NCBI GenBank assembly: GCA_022570975.1
Contig: JACZYS010000142.1
Location: 1 to 5,993 of the forward strand
DNA length: 5,993 bases
From: Candidatus Zixiibacteriota bacterium
Lineage (GTDB): Bacteria > Zixibacteria > MSB-5A5 > GN15 > FEB-12
Direction of reading: 5' to 3'
Shown here: positions 1-5,993 of the stretch, piece after piece
Layout of the letters: each line of letters starts with the position of its first letter
Position numbering within the stretch: position 1 is the first letter of the stretch
The notes under the pieces: model-generated
The model's database searches: none
Seen by the model: the letters and a program-made list of their open reading frames with translations, nothing else
What the model was told of the DNA's origin: nothing
Made by a program: the position numbers and the translations under genes

Positions 1-1186
1 CCAACTTTGGATCAAAGAGAAATGCTGCTCCACAAGTAGCCGAAACAAAAAGAGCCAGGAAAGTAGTCTCTTCGCTTTTTATTGGATTACGCTCCTTCAT
101 ATTACTTAGATATACCACAGCTAATGGTAACGCCGGACAAAGCAATAAGAGTAGGTTGATGTAATCAGAAGTGTGATTTATTGAGAAAAGTGTATAATTA
201 CCAACTGTAAATCTATCAGCAAAAAGAGGAATAATTGAAAAGCGAAAGAAGTAATAAGAATAATAACAATACATGAAAATTGGTACAATTATGACTAGTG
301 CAATAATTGTCAGAATATATTTCTTCGAGGCACTAATCGGTTTTTTTCGTTTCCAAAAAGAAGATTTAATCAAGAATAAGAATATTGATGCTGGAATTAA
401 AACGACGCCAAGAATATGAAAAAATATTGCAATGAGATTTAGCGGAATCACCAACCATAATTTCATTTTGTCATTTAAGATAAGTAATCCTGAGATTCCA
501 TATATTACAACAGAAGAAATGAAAAGCGAGTAATATTCAACATAACCATAGTACAAGAGCGTAAATCCACCTGAAGCCAATCCCAAAATAAAAATTATTT
601 TTTTAATAGTTGTTTCAAACAACTTAGCCGACAAAATCCCGGCAATTATTAGAGTAAAAACTCCTGAAAAAATTGAAATTAATTGAAAACTAAGTAAGGC
701 TTTATTGTCAGCGAATCCGGAGATAATATTTCTTGTCCATATATGAACAATCATTTCACCGATTTCTGTGTCTTTTAACAATACTCTATTTGAATCAAGA
801 AGCGAAATTGCTTGATAACCATCCCCAAGAAAATAAGTCTCAACTCTTAAGAAATAAAACAGAAATACAAATATTAAGATAATTGTTGAGATGATAATAA
901 CATCTTTCATCTTATATCTACTCCTTGAATCAATTGTAGATGAGGAAACTAAGAATCGTGTTAAGTAGGGCCTGAATAAAAAGGGAATGAACAAAGAAGA
1001 AAAGAAGAACATAATTCTTAGCCATTTAGGTAAGAATGCCCAAAAATCAAATCCCCACACTCTGATTTCGGGAAAATATGAGCATAGAAAATATAGACCT
1101 ATCATAATTGAATACATGCTCGCAATCTTAAAATCAAGAGATCGGTACTTCGTTTGGATATTTTCCAGGTTAGAAAATGGTTTCAT
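1..1186 (-). CDS. Polytopic membrane protein, GT-C/family-39-like glycosyltransferase (partial, 3' end outside window)
   Basis: The frame is open for 395 codons from ATG 1186 to the left edge. An in-frame TAA lies just upstream, separated only by a possible GTG start at 1189. The product is strongly hydrophobic. Likely membrane segments include residues ~20-38, ~55-71 and ~95-113, and several more follow. After the third comes an extracytoplasmic-looking loop with ETYFLGDGYQ (~116-125), whose acidic GDG resembles the first-loop acidic motif of GT-C lipid-sugar-dependent glycosyltransferases. Later landmarks are YYGYVEYYSLF, FHILGVVLIP and, at the edge, FLFDPKLG. By family analogy it would move a sugar from a polyprenyl-phosphate donor at the membrane; that is inference, and a plain hypothetical membrane protein is the safe name. 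No good ribosome site precedes ATG 1186. A better one (AGGAG, 921-925) precedes an in-frame ATG at 910. I prefer 1186 because the 92 upstream codons are open and encode two convincing membrane segments. The gene is visibly AT-richer than its neighbours. Confidence 0.75.
   Translation of the reverse strand, partial: MKPFSNLENIQTKYRSLDFKIASMYSIMIGLYFLCSYFPEIRVWGFDFWAFLPKWLRIMFFFSSLFIPFLFRPYLTRFLVSSSTIDSRSRYKMKDVIIISTIILIFVFLFYFLRVETYFLGDGYQAISLLDSNRVLLKDTEIGEMIVHIWTRNIISGFADNKALLSFQLISIFSGVFTLIIAGILSAKLFETTIKKIIFILGLASGGFTLLYYGYVEYYSLFISSVVIYGISGLLILNDKMKLWLVIPLNLIAIFFHILGVVLIPASIFLFLIKSSFWKRKKPISASKKYILTIIALVIIVPIFMYCYYSYYFFRFSIIPLFADRFTVGNYTLFSINHTSDYINLLLLLCPALPLAVVYLSNMKERNPIKSEETTFLALFVSATCGAAFLFDPKL
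921..925 (-). promoter_or_regulatory. Internal Shine-Dalgarno-like AGGAG ahead of Met93 of the membrane protein
   Basis: On the minus strand AGGAG is followed by 10 bases and then an in-frame ATG at 910 (Met93). It is a better match to a ribosome binding site than anything upstream of the preferred start at 1186. It could mark the true start, a secondary start giving a shorter isoform, or simply chance within the Ser-Arg-Ser codons. The coding character of the upstream 92 codons argues against it being the only start. Confidence 0.3.
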
Positions 1187-1297
1187 CACTTAGAAGATAG
1201 GGTAGTAAATATTTTAGAGCAAATAAATCTGAATAAAGTTAATCATGCAAACTCTAAGAAGAGAGATTGAAACGCTTCATAATTCTAAATTTGGCAC

Positions 1298-1325
1298 AAA
1301 AAAAGGCTGCTTGATTAAGCAGCCC
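1298..1325 (-). terminator. Intrinsic terminator downstream of sthA
   Basis: Read on the minus strand, a perfect 8-bp stem (GGCTGCTT / AAGCAGCC, plus-strand arms 1305-1312 and 1317-1324) with a 4-base loop is followed by a run of seven T (1304-1298). It starts about 45 bases after the sthA stop codon and lies about 110 bases before the next minus-strand start, so it separates sthA from the membrane-protein gene. On the plus strand the stem is followed by CTTTTATTT, so weak activity in that direction is possible, though no plus-strand gene arrives there. Confidence 0.88.
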
Positions 1326-1338
1326 TTTTATTTCTAAT

Positions 1339-1358
1339 ACTTTTAAAAATTCAAAAGT
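1339..1358. repeat. Imperfect AT-rich inverted repeat in the sthA 3' leader-out
   Basis: The arms ACTTTT (1339-1344) and AAAAGT (1353-1358) are perfect 6-bp complements around an AT-rich 8-base centre, between the sthA stop codon and its terminator. It is probably incidental in such AT-rich DNA. A small RNA hairpin protecting the 3' end is possible. Confidence 0.25.
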
Positions 1359-1369
1359 AAGTCTCTGTT

Positions 1370-2854
1370 TTAAGATTCGTCTTCAGAATGACCTACTTTG
1401 GCCAACTCACTTTCTTGATCATTTTTTTCTTCAAATTCTTCTAATCCGTGCAATCGATTGATACCGTCAAAAGCCGCTGTCTTATAACATTCAGCCAGAG
1501 TTGGGTAATTGAAAATGTTTTCAATAAAATATTCAATCTTTCCCCCAAGAGCCATCACCGCTTGTCCGATATGGACCATCATACTTGCACCTTCACCAAT
1601 AATGTGAACCCCCAAAATATCATGCGTCTCCAGATGGAAAATAATTTTTAAGAGACCCAGATCATCACCGATAATTTGTCCCCTGGCAATCTCTTTATAT
1701 GACGCTTTCCCAATTTCATAAGGCACTCCGGACTCGGTCAGCTCTTCTTCTGTCTTTCCGACATAGGAGATTTCGGGAATAGTGTAGATTCCATAGGGGA
1801 AAAATTCGGTCATTGTTTTTGAATTTCTCTTTTTGCCAAAAGCGTTATAAGCGGCAATTCTCCCCTGCTCCATTGAAGTGGAGGCCAGACTTGGGAAACC
1901 AATGACATCACCGACCGCGTAAATATCCGGACATGTGGTCTGAAAGAATTCATTTACGGAAATACGGCCTCTTTCATCAGCAACCAATCCGGCAACTTCC
2001 AGATTCAATGAGTCTGTGTTTCCGGTTCGGCCAATCGAATACAGGGTAGCGTCGGCCACAATTTTCTTTCCGCTTGATAAATTTATTTTCACTTGGTCGC
2101 CGTTGCCGTTTTTTTGAAGCTCCACTCCGCTTACTTCTTCGCCAAGACGAAGGGTTACCCTTTCCTGTCTGAGATGATAAGCAAGGGTATCAGCAATTTC
2201 ATGATCAATAAACGGTAAAAGTGATGATCTTTTATCTATCAAGGTAATCCTGACACCGAGGGCGGCAAAAATTGACGCATATTCACAGCCAATTACGCCG
2301 GCACCCACTACTGCAAGTGTCTTGGGAATATCTTTCATCTGCATTATGTCATCGCTGGTAAATACGTCCTGGCCATCGAAGGGAATGGCATCGCTTTTGG
2401 TGGCTGTTGTTCCGGTGGCTATTATGATCTTTTTGGCATGAATCTTTCTTCCTCCGCTGCCATCGACATAATCAGCCATAATCGTATGGGAATCCAAAAA
2501 CCAACAGTTGGCATTGATTAAATCTACATCATTGCGAATAAGCTGATGACGAAAAACATCGAGTTCATGTTTGACAACATGTTCGGTTCTGAAGAGCAGG
2601 TCTTCCATGGTAATATTCTTCTTGACCGTATAAGATGCCCCATAGAGAGACTTCTCATGGTAGCCGGAGAGATGCAGAGCTGCCTCGCGAACAGTCTTAC
2701 TGGGAATGGTACCCAAATTTATGCAGACGCCGCCAACAACTGCTTTTCTTTCAATAACGGCCGCTTTTTTGCCTAACTTGGAGGCCTGAATTGCTGCCCT
2801 CTGTCCGGCAGGGCCTGACCCAATAACAACTAAATCATATTTTGCTTCTGACAT
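1370..2854 (-). CDS. sthA: Soluble (Si-specific) NAD(P)+ transhydrogenase
   Basis: This cytoplasmic FAD enzyme transfers hydride between NADPH and NAD+ (EC 1.6.1.1) and balances the two nicotinamide pools. The 494-residue product has the full two-dinucleotide-domain fold: an N-terminal FAD motif GSGPAG (~12-17), ATGT (~146-149), an NAD(P) motif GAGVIG (~184-189) followed by an acidic Asp near 207, YAVGD (~312-316), and a C-terminal dimerisation domain from ~350. In the active-site segment GGVCINLGTIPSK the first Cys (~44) is kept, but the second Cys of disulfide reductases is Thr (~49). This matches SthA and argues against dihydrolipoamide dehydrogenase. The C-terminal NYPTLAECYKTAA also matches SthA rather than the HPT motif of lipoamide dehydrogenases. 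It is slightly longer than the E. coli enzyme (466, from memory) because of an acidic tail of about 25 residues. AAGGA lies a few bases upstream of ATG 2854. It is transcribed alone, divergently from the dockerin gene. Confidence 0.92.
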   Translation of the reverse strand: MSEAKYDLVVIGSGPAGQRAAIQASKLGKKAAVIERKAVVGGVCINLGTIPSKTVREAALHLSGYHEKSLYGASYTVKKNITMEDLLFRTEHVVKHELDVFRHQLIRNDVDLINANCWFLDSHTIMADYVDGSGGRKIHAKKIIIATGTTATKSDAIPFDGQDVFTSDDIMQMKDIPKTLAVVGAGVIGCEYASIFAALGVRITLIDKRSSLLPFIDHEIADTLAYHLRQERVTLRLGEEVSGVELQKNGNGDQVKINLSSGKKIVADATLYSIGRTGNTDSLNLEVAGLVADERGRISVNEFFQTTCPDIYAVGDVIGFPSLASTSMEQGRIAAYNAFGKKRNSKTMTEFFPYGIYTIPEISYVGKTEEELTESGVPYEIGKASYKEIARGQIIGDDLGLLKIIFHLETHDILGVHIIGEGASMMVHIGQAVMALGGKIEYFIENIFNYPTLAECYKTAAFDGINRLHGLEEFEEKNDQESELAKVGHSEDES

Positions 2855-3066
2855 AATTTCCTTATGAGTTCAAACAGTTGCCAAACTATTGGTAGAATAT
2901 CGGCATCAGAACTACCCATCTTGATTAAGATAGCCACAAGCTTGCAATATACAAGAGCTAAAACAGAACTTGTCTTATGTTAATCCATAGGTTTAATTAT
3001 TTTAAGTAACTTATTGTATCACATATATTTTAAAAATACATATTTTAGAAAAGGCAGAAATTATCG

Positions 3067-3086
3067 CAAATCATTGTCAATCATTG
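3067..3086. repeat. Two 10-bp-phased direct repeats, possible regulator site
   Basis: AATCATTG occurs at 3069-3076 and again at 3079-3086, so the two copies sit exactly one helical turn apart on the same face of DNA. Eight of ten positions match over the two 10-base units. Such spacing is typical of sites bound by tandem winged-helix response regulators. Here it is only a pattern, roughly midway between the two divergent starts. Confidence 0.3.
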
Positions 3087-3127
3087 AGGATTACTTCCAA
3101 CTATCAAACCAAAGAATGTTCATTTAA

Positions 3128-3161
3128 TTGACAGAATAATATCTTGCTTTAATGCTAAAAT
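3128..3161 (+). promoter_or_regulatory. Candidate promoter for the dockerin gene
   Basis: A perfect TTGACA lies at 3128-3133, about 100 bases before ATG 3229. The matching -10 box is poor: TTTAAT (3148-3153) gives a spacing of 14, TAAAAT (3156-3161) a spacing of 22, and nothing good falls at 17. The -35 hexamer is therefore suggestive only. Confidence 0.25.
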
Positions 3162-3162
3162 A

Positions 3163-3176
3163 ACATAAATTTATGT
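3163..3176. repeat. Perfect 14-bp palindrome, candidate operator
   Basis: ACATAAATTTATGT is perfectly self-complementary (7+7, no spacer). It lies about 50 bases upstream of the dockerin-gene start and just downstream of the candidate promoter. This position would suit an operator for a dimeric repressor. The sequence is AT-rich, so chance remains plausible. Confidence 0.35.
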
Positions 3177-3228
3177 ATTAAACCAAAAGAACCCGCCATA
3201 GAACAATTTAATAAGCAAAGGACGAGCA

Positions 3229-5637
3229 ATGAAAGTATCTAAAATTCTACCTTCAATTGCAGCAATCTTGTTTCTATCTTCTCCATTTTCAGGCGGCGAG
3301 CCAATTTCAGATATAAACAGCCCTCTCAAAGACGGCAGGTCTGTTGAAGTTTATTCTCTGTTCTCTGATGATGTTGAGACAAAAGTTAATGGATTGAGAA
3401 GTTATTCAGCTGCTCATACAACCCCGGATTTAGGAGTAACCTGGGATGGCGCAACCGTTTGGATGACCGGTGTAAATTGGGGCGGAGAGGCTTTTAACAA
3501 TTCAATTGCTATCGGACCAAATTTTTTCAGCAGCACTTTAGGTCCCGAGGACTATGTTCCGGTGGATATTATTTTTAGCAGCTCAACAACAACTCTCTGC
3601 CAGACTTTCAGAAGAGATAATTCTTATAATCCCGGAGGTGTTGGCACTTTTCCTGGAGCAGCTTATGATATGACAGATCCAATGAACCCAAGAAGGCTGA
3701 ATATCTGCTTTGTGGAAGATGCCGGCCTGGGAACAGCAAACTTAACCTGGGATCCAAATACCAACTCCGTCGGAAAACGTGAATATCTTTTTATTATGGA
3801 TTCTGATTATGACAGCACCGGAACCACATATGCCGCTTCCAATATCTTATCCGGCCCGGTAGATGTACAATATGGCTGGTGGCCAAGAGTTACTCCGGGG
3901 TCTGCTCTCCTTGAAAATGAGCCGGCTACATTGAGTATTAACCCCTACTATGTAAAAAACTTTTACCATATTCCACTTGCAACAACTGAAGTTAATTTAT
4001 ATTGGAAATATTTTGGCTCAGGCACTATTACCAAATACAGAGTATTGAGGGATTTGGTCAATCCCCCGGTTGCACCCTTTGACAGTTTGTCCGGGTTTGA
4101 ACTAAACGACCCTTCCCTTTCTCCAGCTACTACCTATTATTATCAGATTGAGGGATTAAACAGCACAGACTCTTTGATAGCAAAAAGTAAGATTTTGACT
4201 TTAGAAGGTTCTGTAAATTCTTCAAATATGAACTTTCTGGGAGCCTGGCACGAAAAGAGTCTCTATGGAGACAGCTGGGGATATGTTGATGGGGCCAACG
4301 AATACGCCTTGATATGTGCCAGAAACGAAGGTGTTTCTATTATTGACATCAATAGTTTGCCCTATACGGAAGTGTCTTTTCTTGCCGCTGACGTTCCCGG
4401 AACAGATGCAAAAGATATTAAAATTTATAAGAATTTCGCCTTCATGGTTATGGAATCCGCCCCTATTGAAATTTATGATCTGACTAATATTAATGCCCCA
4501 GTGCAAGTGAGCACTATTACTCCTACAGGTGGCGGCACTCACAATATCGCCATTTATGGAGATTATTTATACGCAGTAGGTCACGGTGTTGGCGGTGTAG
4601 AGATTTTTGACATTTCCACTCCTGCATCCTGGTTCTATACGGGGGGATACTCAACCTATTATTATCACGATGTTGATTTCAATGATAACTACATGCTTGG
4701 CTGTGGAATCTATGGTCATGGCATAGATATCATCGATATAACAGATAAAACTTCACCTGCATATGTTACTACTTTCAATTATTCAGGTTCCGGGGCCCAC
4801 AATGTTGCAATATCACCTGACGGCCGGTTTGCTTATATTGGAGACGAGATTGGTTCGACTGGAAACCATACCAGAGTTTTTGACATCTCTGATGTCAACA
4901 ATATCTCATATATCAACGACTACATCGTTAATCCTGCCGCTCCGGTACACAACTGCTATTGGAAAGATTATTTTCTCTATATTTCCCACTACTCAGAAGG
5001 CCTGAGAGTTTGGAATGTAGTTAATCCAAATACAGCTACCGAAGTTGCCCATTTTGATACCTACCCAGGATCAACAAACGGATATGTTGGTAACTGGAAT
5101 GTTTATCCATATTTGCCCTCCGGCAAAATAATCTTATCTGACATGCAGACCGGACTATATGTAGTTGAATTAGACCCATCAATATTAGACAACTGTTTTA
5201 TTCAAGACCCGGGCGATGTTGACAGTGATGGTGACCTTTCAGATGTTGATGATTACAGCCTACTCTATGAATATTTATATAACGACGGCCCGGCTCCATT
5301 TCTGCTTGCTAACGCCGATGTCAACGGCGACTGTGAAATCAATATTGGCGACTTGATTCATATAGACAATGCCCTGACCCCGGCTGTTTGTACTTGCAGC
5401 GAACCGGTTCATGACTGCTGTTATGGAATTCGGGGCAACCATAATTATGACCCCAATGACGATACTGACATCACCGACTTAACATTTTTCGTAAAGTATT
5501 TCTTTAAAGGCGGAAGCGCTCCGCCCTGTCTTGAGGAATCTGATGTTAACGGGGATTCAGAATTGAATATTGCAGACTTGACTTATTTTGTAAAATATAT
5601 CTTCAAAGGTGGTTTTGCTCCCAATAATTGTAATTAG
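3229..5637 (+). CDS. Secreted choice-of-anchor B / LVIVD-type beta-propeller protein with tandem dockerin-like domains
   Basis: This 802-residue protein is probably exported. Residues 1-~22 form a Sec-type signal peptide (Lys-rich start, hydrophobic IAAILFL core, no lipobox Cys). Residues ~25-243 are an Asn/Gly/aromatic-rich module I cannot assign. Residues ~245-330 look like a fibronectin-III domain (YWKYFGSGTITKYRVLRD ... TTYYYQIEGL). Residues ~334-655 are a seven-bladed propeller. It begins with WGY at 350, and its blade-end strands are VSIID, IEIYD, VEIFD, IDIID, TRVFD, LRVWN and LYVVE, as in LVIVD-repeat / choice-of-anchor B proteins. Residues ~661-802 hold two dockerin-like domains with DxDxDG- or DxNxD-type calcium loops (DVDSDGDLSDVD, DVNGDCEINIGD, DVNGDSELNIAD). 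The function is unknown. A surface or extracellular binding role, with the dockerins as the attachment module, is inference. Ribosome site AAAGGA is six bases before the ATG. The gene is monocistronic, with a terminator 20 bases after the stop. Confidence 0.87.
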   Translation: MKVSKILPSIAAILFLSSPFSGGEPISDINSPLKDGRSVEVYSLFSDDVETKVNGLRSYSAAHTTPDLGVTWDGATVWMTGVNWGGEAFNNSIAIGPNFFSSTLGPEDYVPVDIIFSSSTTTLCQTFRRDNSYNPGGVGTFPGAAYDMTDPMNPRRLNICFVEDAGLGTANLTWDPNTNSVGKREYLFIMDSDYDSTGTTYAASNILSGPVDVQYGWWPRVTPGSALLENEPATLSINPYYVKNFYHIPLATTEVNLYWKYFGSGTITKYRVLRDLVNPPVAPFDSLSGFELNDPSLSPATTYYYQIEGLNSTDSLIAKSKILTLEGSVNSSNMNFLGAWHEKSLYGDSWGYVDGANEYALICARNEGVSIIDINSLPYTEVSFLAADVPGTDAKDIKIYKNFAFMVMESAPIEIYDLTNINAPVQVSTITPTGGGTHNIAIYGDYLYAVGHGVGGVEIFDISTPASWFYTGGYSTYYYHDVDFNDNYMLGCGIYGHGIDIIDITDKTSPAYVTTFNYSGSGAHNVAISPDGRFAYIGDEIGSTGNHTRVFDISDVNNISYINDYIVNPAAPVHNCYWKDYFLYISHYSEGLRVWNVVNPNTATEVAHFDTYPGSTNGYVGNWNVYPYLPSGKIILSDMQTGLYVVELDPSILDNCFIQDPGDVDSDGDLSDVDDYSLLYEYLYNDGPAPFLLANADVNGDCEINIGDLIHIDNALTPAVCTCSEPVHDCCYGIRGNHNYDPNDDTDITDLTFFVKYFFKGGSAPPCLEESDVNGDSELNIADLTYFVKYIFKGGFAPNNCN
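5476..5634 (+). repeat. Internal duplication within the last dockerin-like domain
   Basis: Two in-frame copies start at 5476 and 5575. They encode DLTFFVKYFFKGGSAPPC and DLTYFVKYIFKGGFAPNNC, the two helix halves of a single dockerin. The copies remain clearly alike at the DNA level but differ mainly at third codon positions, so the duplication is old and held by selection on protein sequence. The paired-repeat pattern is normal for dockerin type I. Confidence 0.7.
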
Positions 5638-5657
5638 AAACCAGTGATTTCAGATAT

Positions 5658-5694
5658 AAAGACCTGATAGCTATTGGCAATCAGGTCTTTTTTT
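5658..5694 (+). terminator. Intrinsic terminator of the dockerin gene
   Basis: There is a perfect 11-bp stem (5658-5668 pairing with 5680-5690; arm AAAGACCTGAT) with an 11-base loop that can add two more GC pairs beyond an A-A mismatch. A run of seven T (5688-5694) follows. It begins 20 bases after the stop codon and insulates the next gene. Confidence 0.95.
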
Positions 5695-5746
5695 ATTATT
5701 TTTCTAATACCAAATTGAAGACTTTTCTTTATTCTGAGGATTTAAT

Positions 5747-5993
5747 ATGAAAGAATATAAGTTTGTGCCCTTTACAACTTTTGAATCGTTAAACGAGAGC
5801 GAAATGGAAAAAAGGAGCCTTAGTTTTTACAATCAGATGAAAAGGCGACGGACAATAAGAGATTTTTCTGCTAAATCCGTCCCCGACACAGTCATAAATA
5901 ATTGCATCCTCACGGCCGGCACCGCCCCCAATGGAGCAAATATGCAGCCCTGGCATTTTGCAGTTGTAAAAGACGCTGAGATTAAAAAGAAAA
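5747..5993 (+). CDS. Nitroreductase-family flavoprotein, N-terminal part (runs off right edge)
   Basis: 82 codons are visible from ATG 5747, preceded by a good ribosome site (GAGGA, 5736-5740, six bases before the ATG). The protein carries the FMN-binding signature of the nitroreductase superfamily: RRRTIRDFS (~33-41), whose arginines contact the FMN phosphate in known members, then VPxxxIxxCI, and AGTAPNGANMQPWHFAVV (~57-74). The last segment resembles the iodotyrosine-deiodinase/BluB-like branch, where APSGAN-QPW is usual; here Asn replaces Ser. Members are soluble homodimeric enzymes that use NAD(P)H to reduce nitro groups, quinones, halogenated aromatics or flavins; the substrate cannot be told from this part. 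A strong terminator lies 52 bases upstream of the start, so the gene probably has its own promoter in the short gap, where I see no clear boxes. Confidence 0.85.
   Translation, partial: MKEYKFVPFTTFESLNESEMEKRSLSFYNQMKRRRTIRDFSAKSVPDTVINNCILTAGTAPNGANMQPWHFAVVKDAEIKKK

Larger units (their letters stand above)
2855..3228. promoter_or_regulatory. Divergent AT-rich intergenic region between sthA and the dockerin gene
   Basis: These 374 bases contain no convincing gene. They must hold the promoters of both divergent genes. The half nearer the plus-strand gene (about 2985-3180) is very AT-rich with several A/T tracts. The sthA side carries an AAGGA ribosome site near 2860 and a short CCAA/TTGG inverted repeat at 2881-2892. 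The plus side has AAAGGA at 3217-3222, six bases before ATG 3229. I could not identify a confident promoter for sthA. No RNA gene or riboswitch-like fold was recognised. Confidence 0.7.

Noticed and set aside
987..1193. Plus-strand open frame of 68 codons
   Set aside because: It lies wholly antisense to the first part of the minus-strand membrane protein, lacks a well-spaced ribosome site and has no recognisable motif.
1448..1651. Plus-strand open frame inside sthA
   Set aside because: It is antisense to the well-conserved C-terminal domain of sthA, so it is a shadow frame.
2546..2776. Plus-strand open frame inside sthA
   Set aside because: It is antisense to the conserved FAD-binding part of sthA; no independent evidence of coding.
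1370..2854. Dihydrolipoamide dehydrogenase or mercuric reductase
   Set aside because: The second redox Cys is Thr and the C-terminal HPT motif is NYPT, both pointing to the transhydrogenase; no dehydrogenase-complex genes are nearby.
2941..2955. CTTG...CAAG inverted repeat upstream of sthA
   Set aside because: It has only 4-bp arms around 7 bases in AT-rich DNA, which is expected by chance.
4222..4542. Minus-strand open frame of 106 codons
   Set aside because: It opposes the first propeller blades of the dockerin protein; no ribosome site or domain supports it.
4763..5005. Second plus-strand frame inside the dockerin gene
   Set aside because: It is out of frame with the propeller repeats, which read through cleanly in the main frame.
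1..5993. CRISPR array, insertion sequence, tRNA or rRNA
   Set aside because: No regularly spaced repeats, terminal inverted repeats, transposase motifs or cloverleaf/rRNA signatures were seen on either strand.

Overview
The window looks like a moderately AT-rich bacterial chromosome segment. The best clue to the organism is the end of the large secreted protein. It has a CCxGIRGN motif followed by paired DLTxFVKYxFKGGxAP units, a tandem dockerin-like tail that I associate with uncultured members of the Fibrobacteres-Chlorobi-Bacteroidetes superphylum, Zixibacteria above all. This placement is inferred from remembered sequence patterns, not from a search.

Layout, left to right. (1) Positions 1186 to 1, minus strand: the first 395 codons of a polytopic membrane protein resembling GT-C/family-39 glycosyltransferases, running off the left edge. 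(2) A strong minus-strand terminator near 1298-1325. (3) Positions 2854-1370, minus strand: a complete soluble (Si-specific) NAD(P)+ transhydrogenase, sthA. (4) A 374-base AT-rich divergent intergenic region (2855-3228) with a perfect 14-bp palindrome and a 10-bp-phased direct repeat. (5) Positions 3229-5637, plus strand: an 802-residue exported protein with an N-terminal module, a fibronectin-III-like domain, a seven-bladed LVIVD-type propeller (choice-of-anchor B type) and two tandem dockerin-like domains. (6) A textbook intrinsic terminator at 5658-5694. (7) From 5747, plus strand: the first 82 codons of a nitroreductase-family flavoprotein, cut by the right edge.

The genes look individually transcribed. 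sthA and the dockerin gene diverge, and each is followed by its own terminator. There is no sign of an operon, mobile element, CRISPR array or RNA gene. sthA (NADH/NADPH balance) and the nitroreductase (NAD(P)H-dependent flavin chemistry) share a broad redox theme, but nothing links them in regulation. The most interesting parts are the architecture of the dockerin protein, including a ring of equivalent histidines in its propeller, and the AT-rich membrane protein at the left edge.
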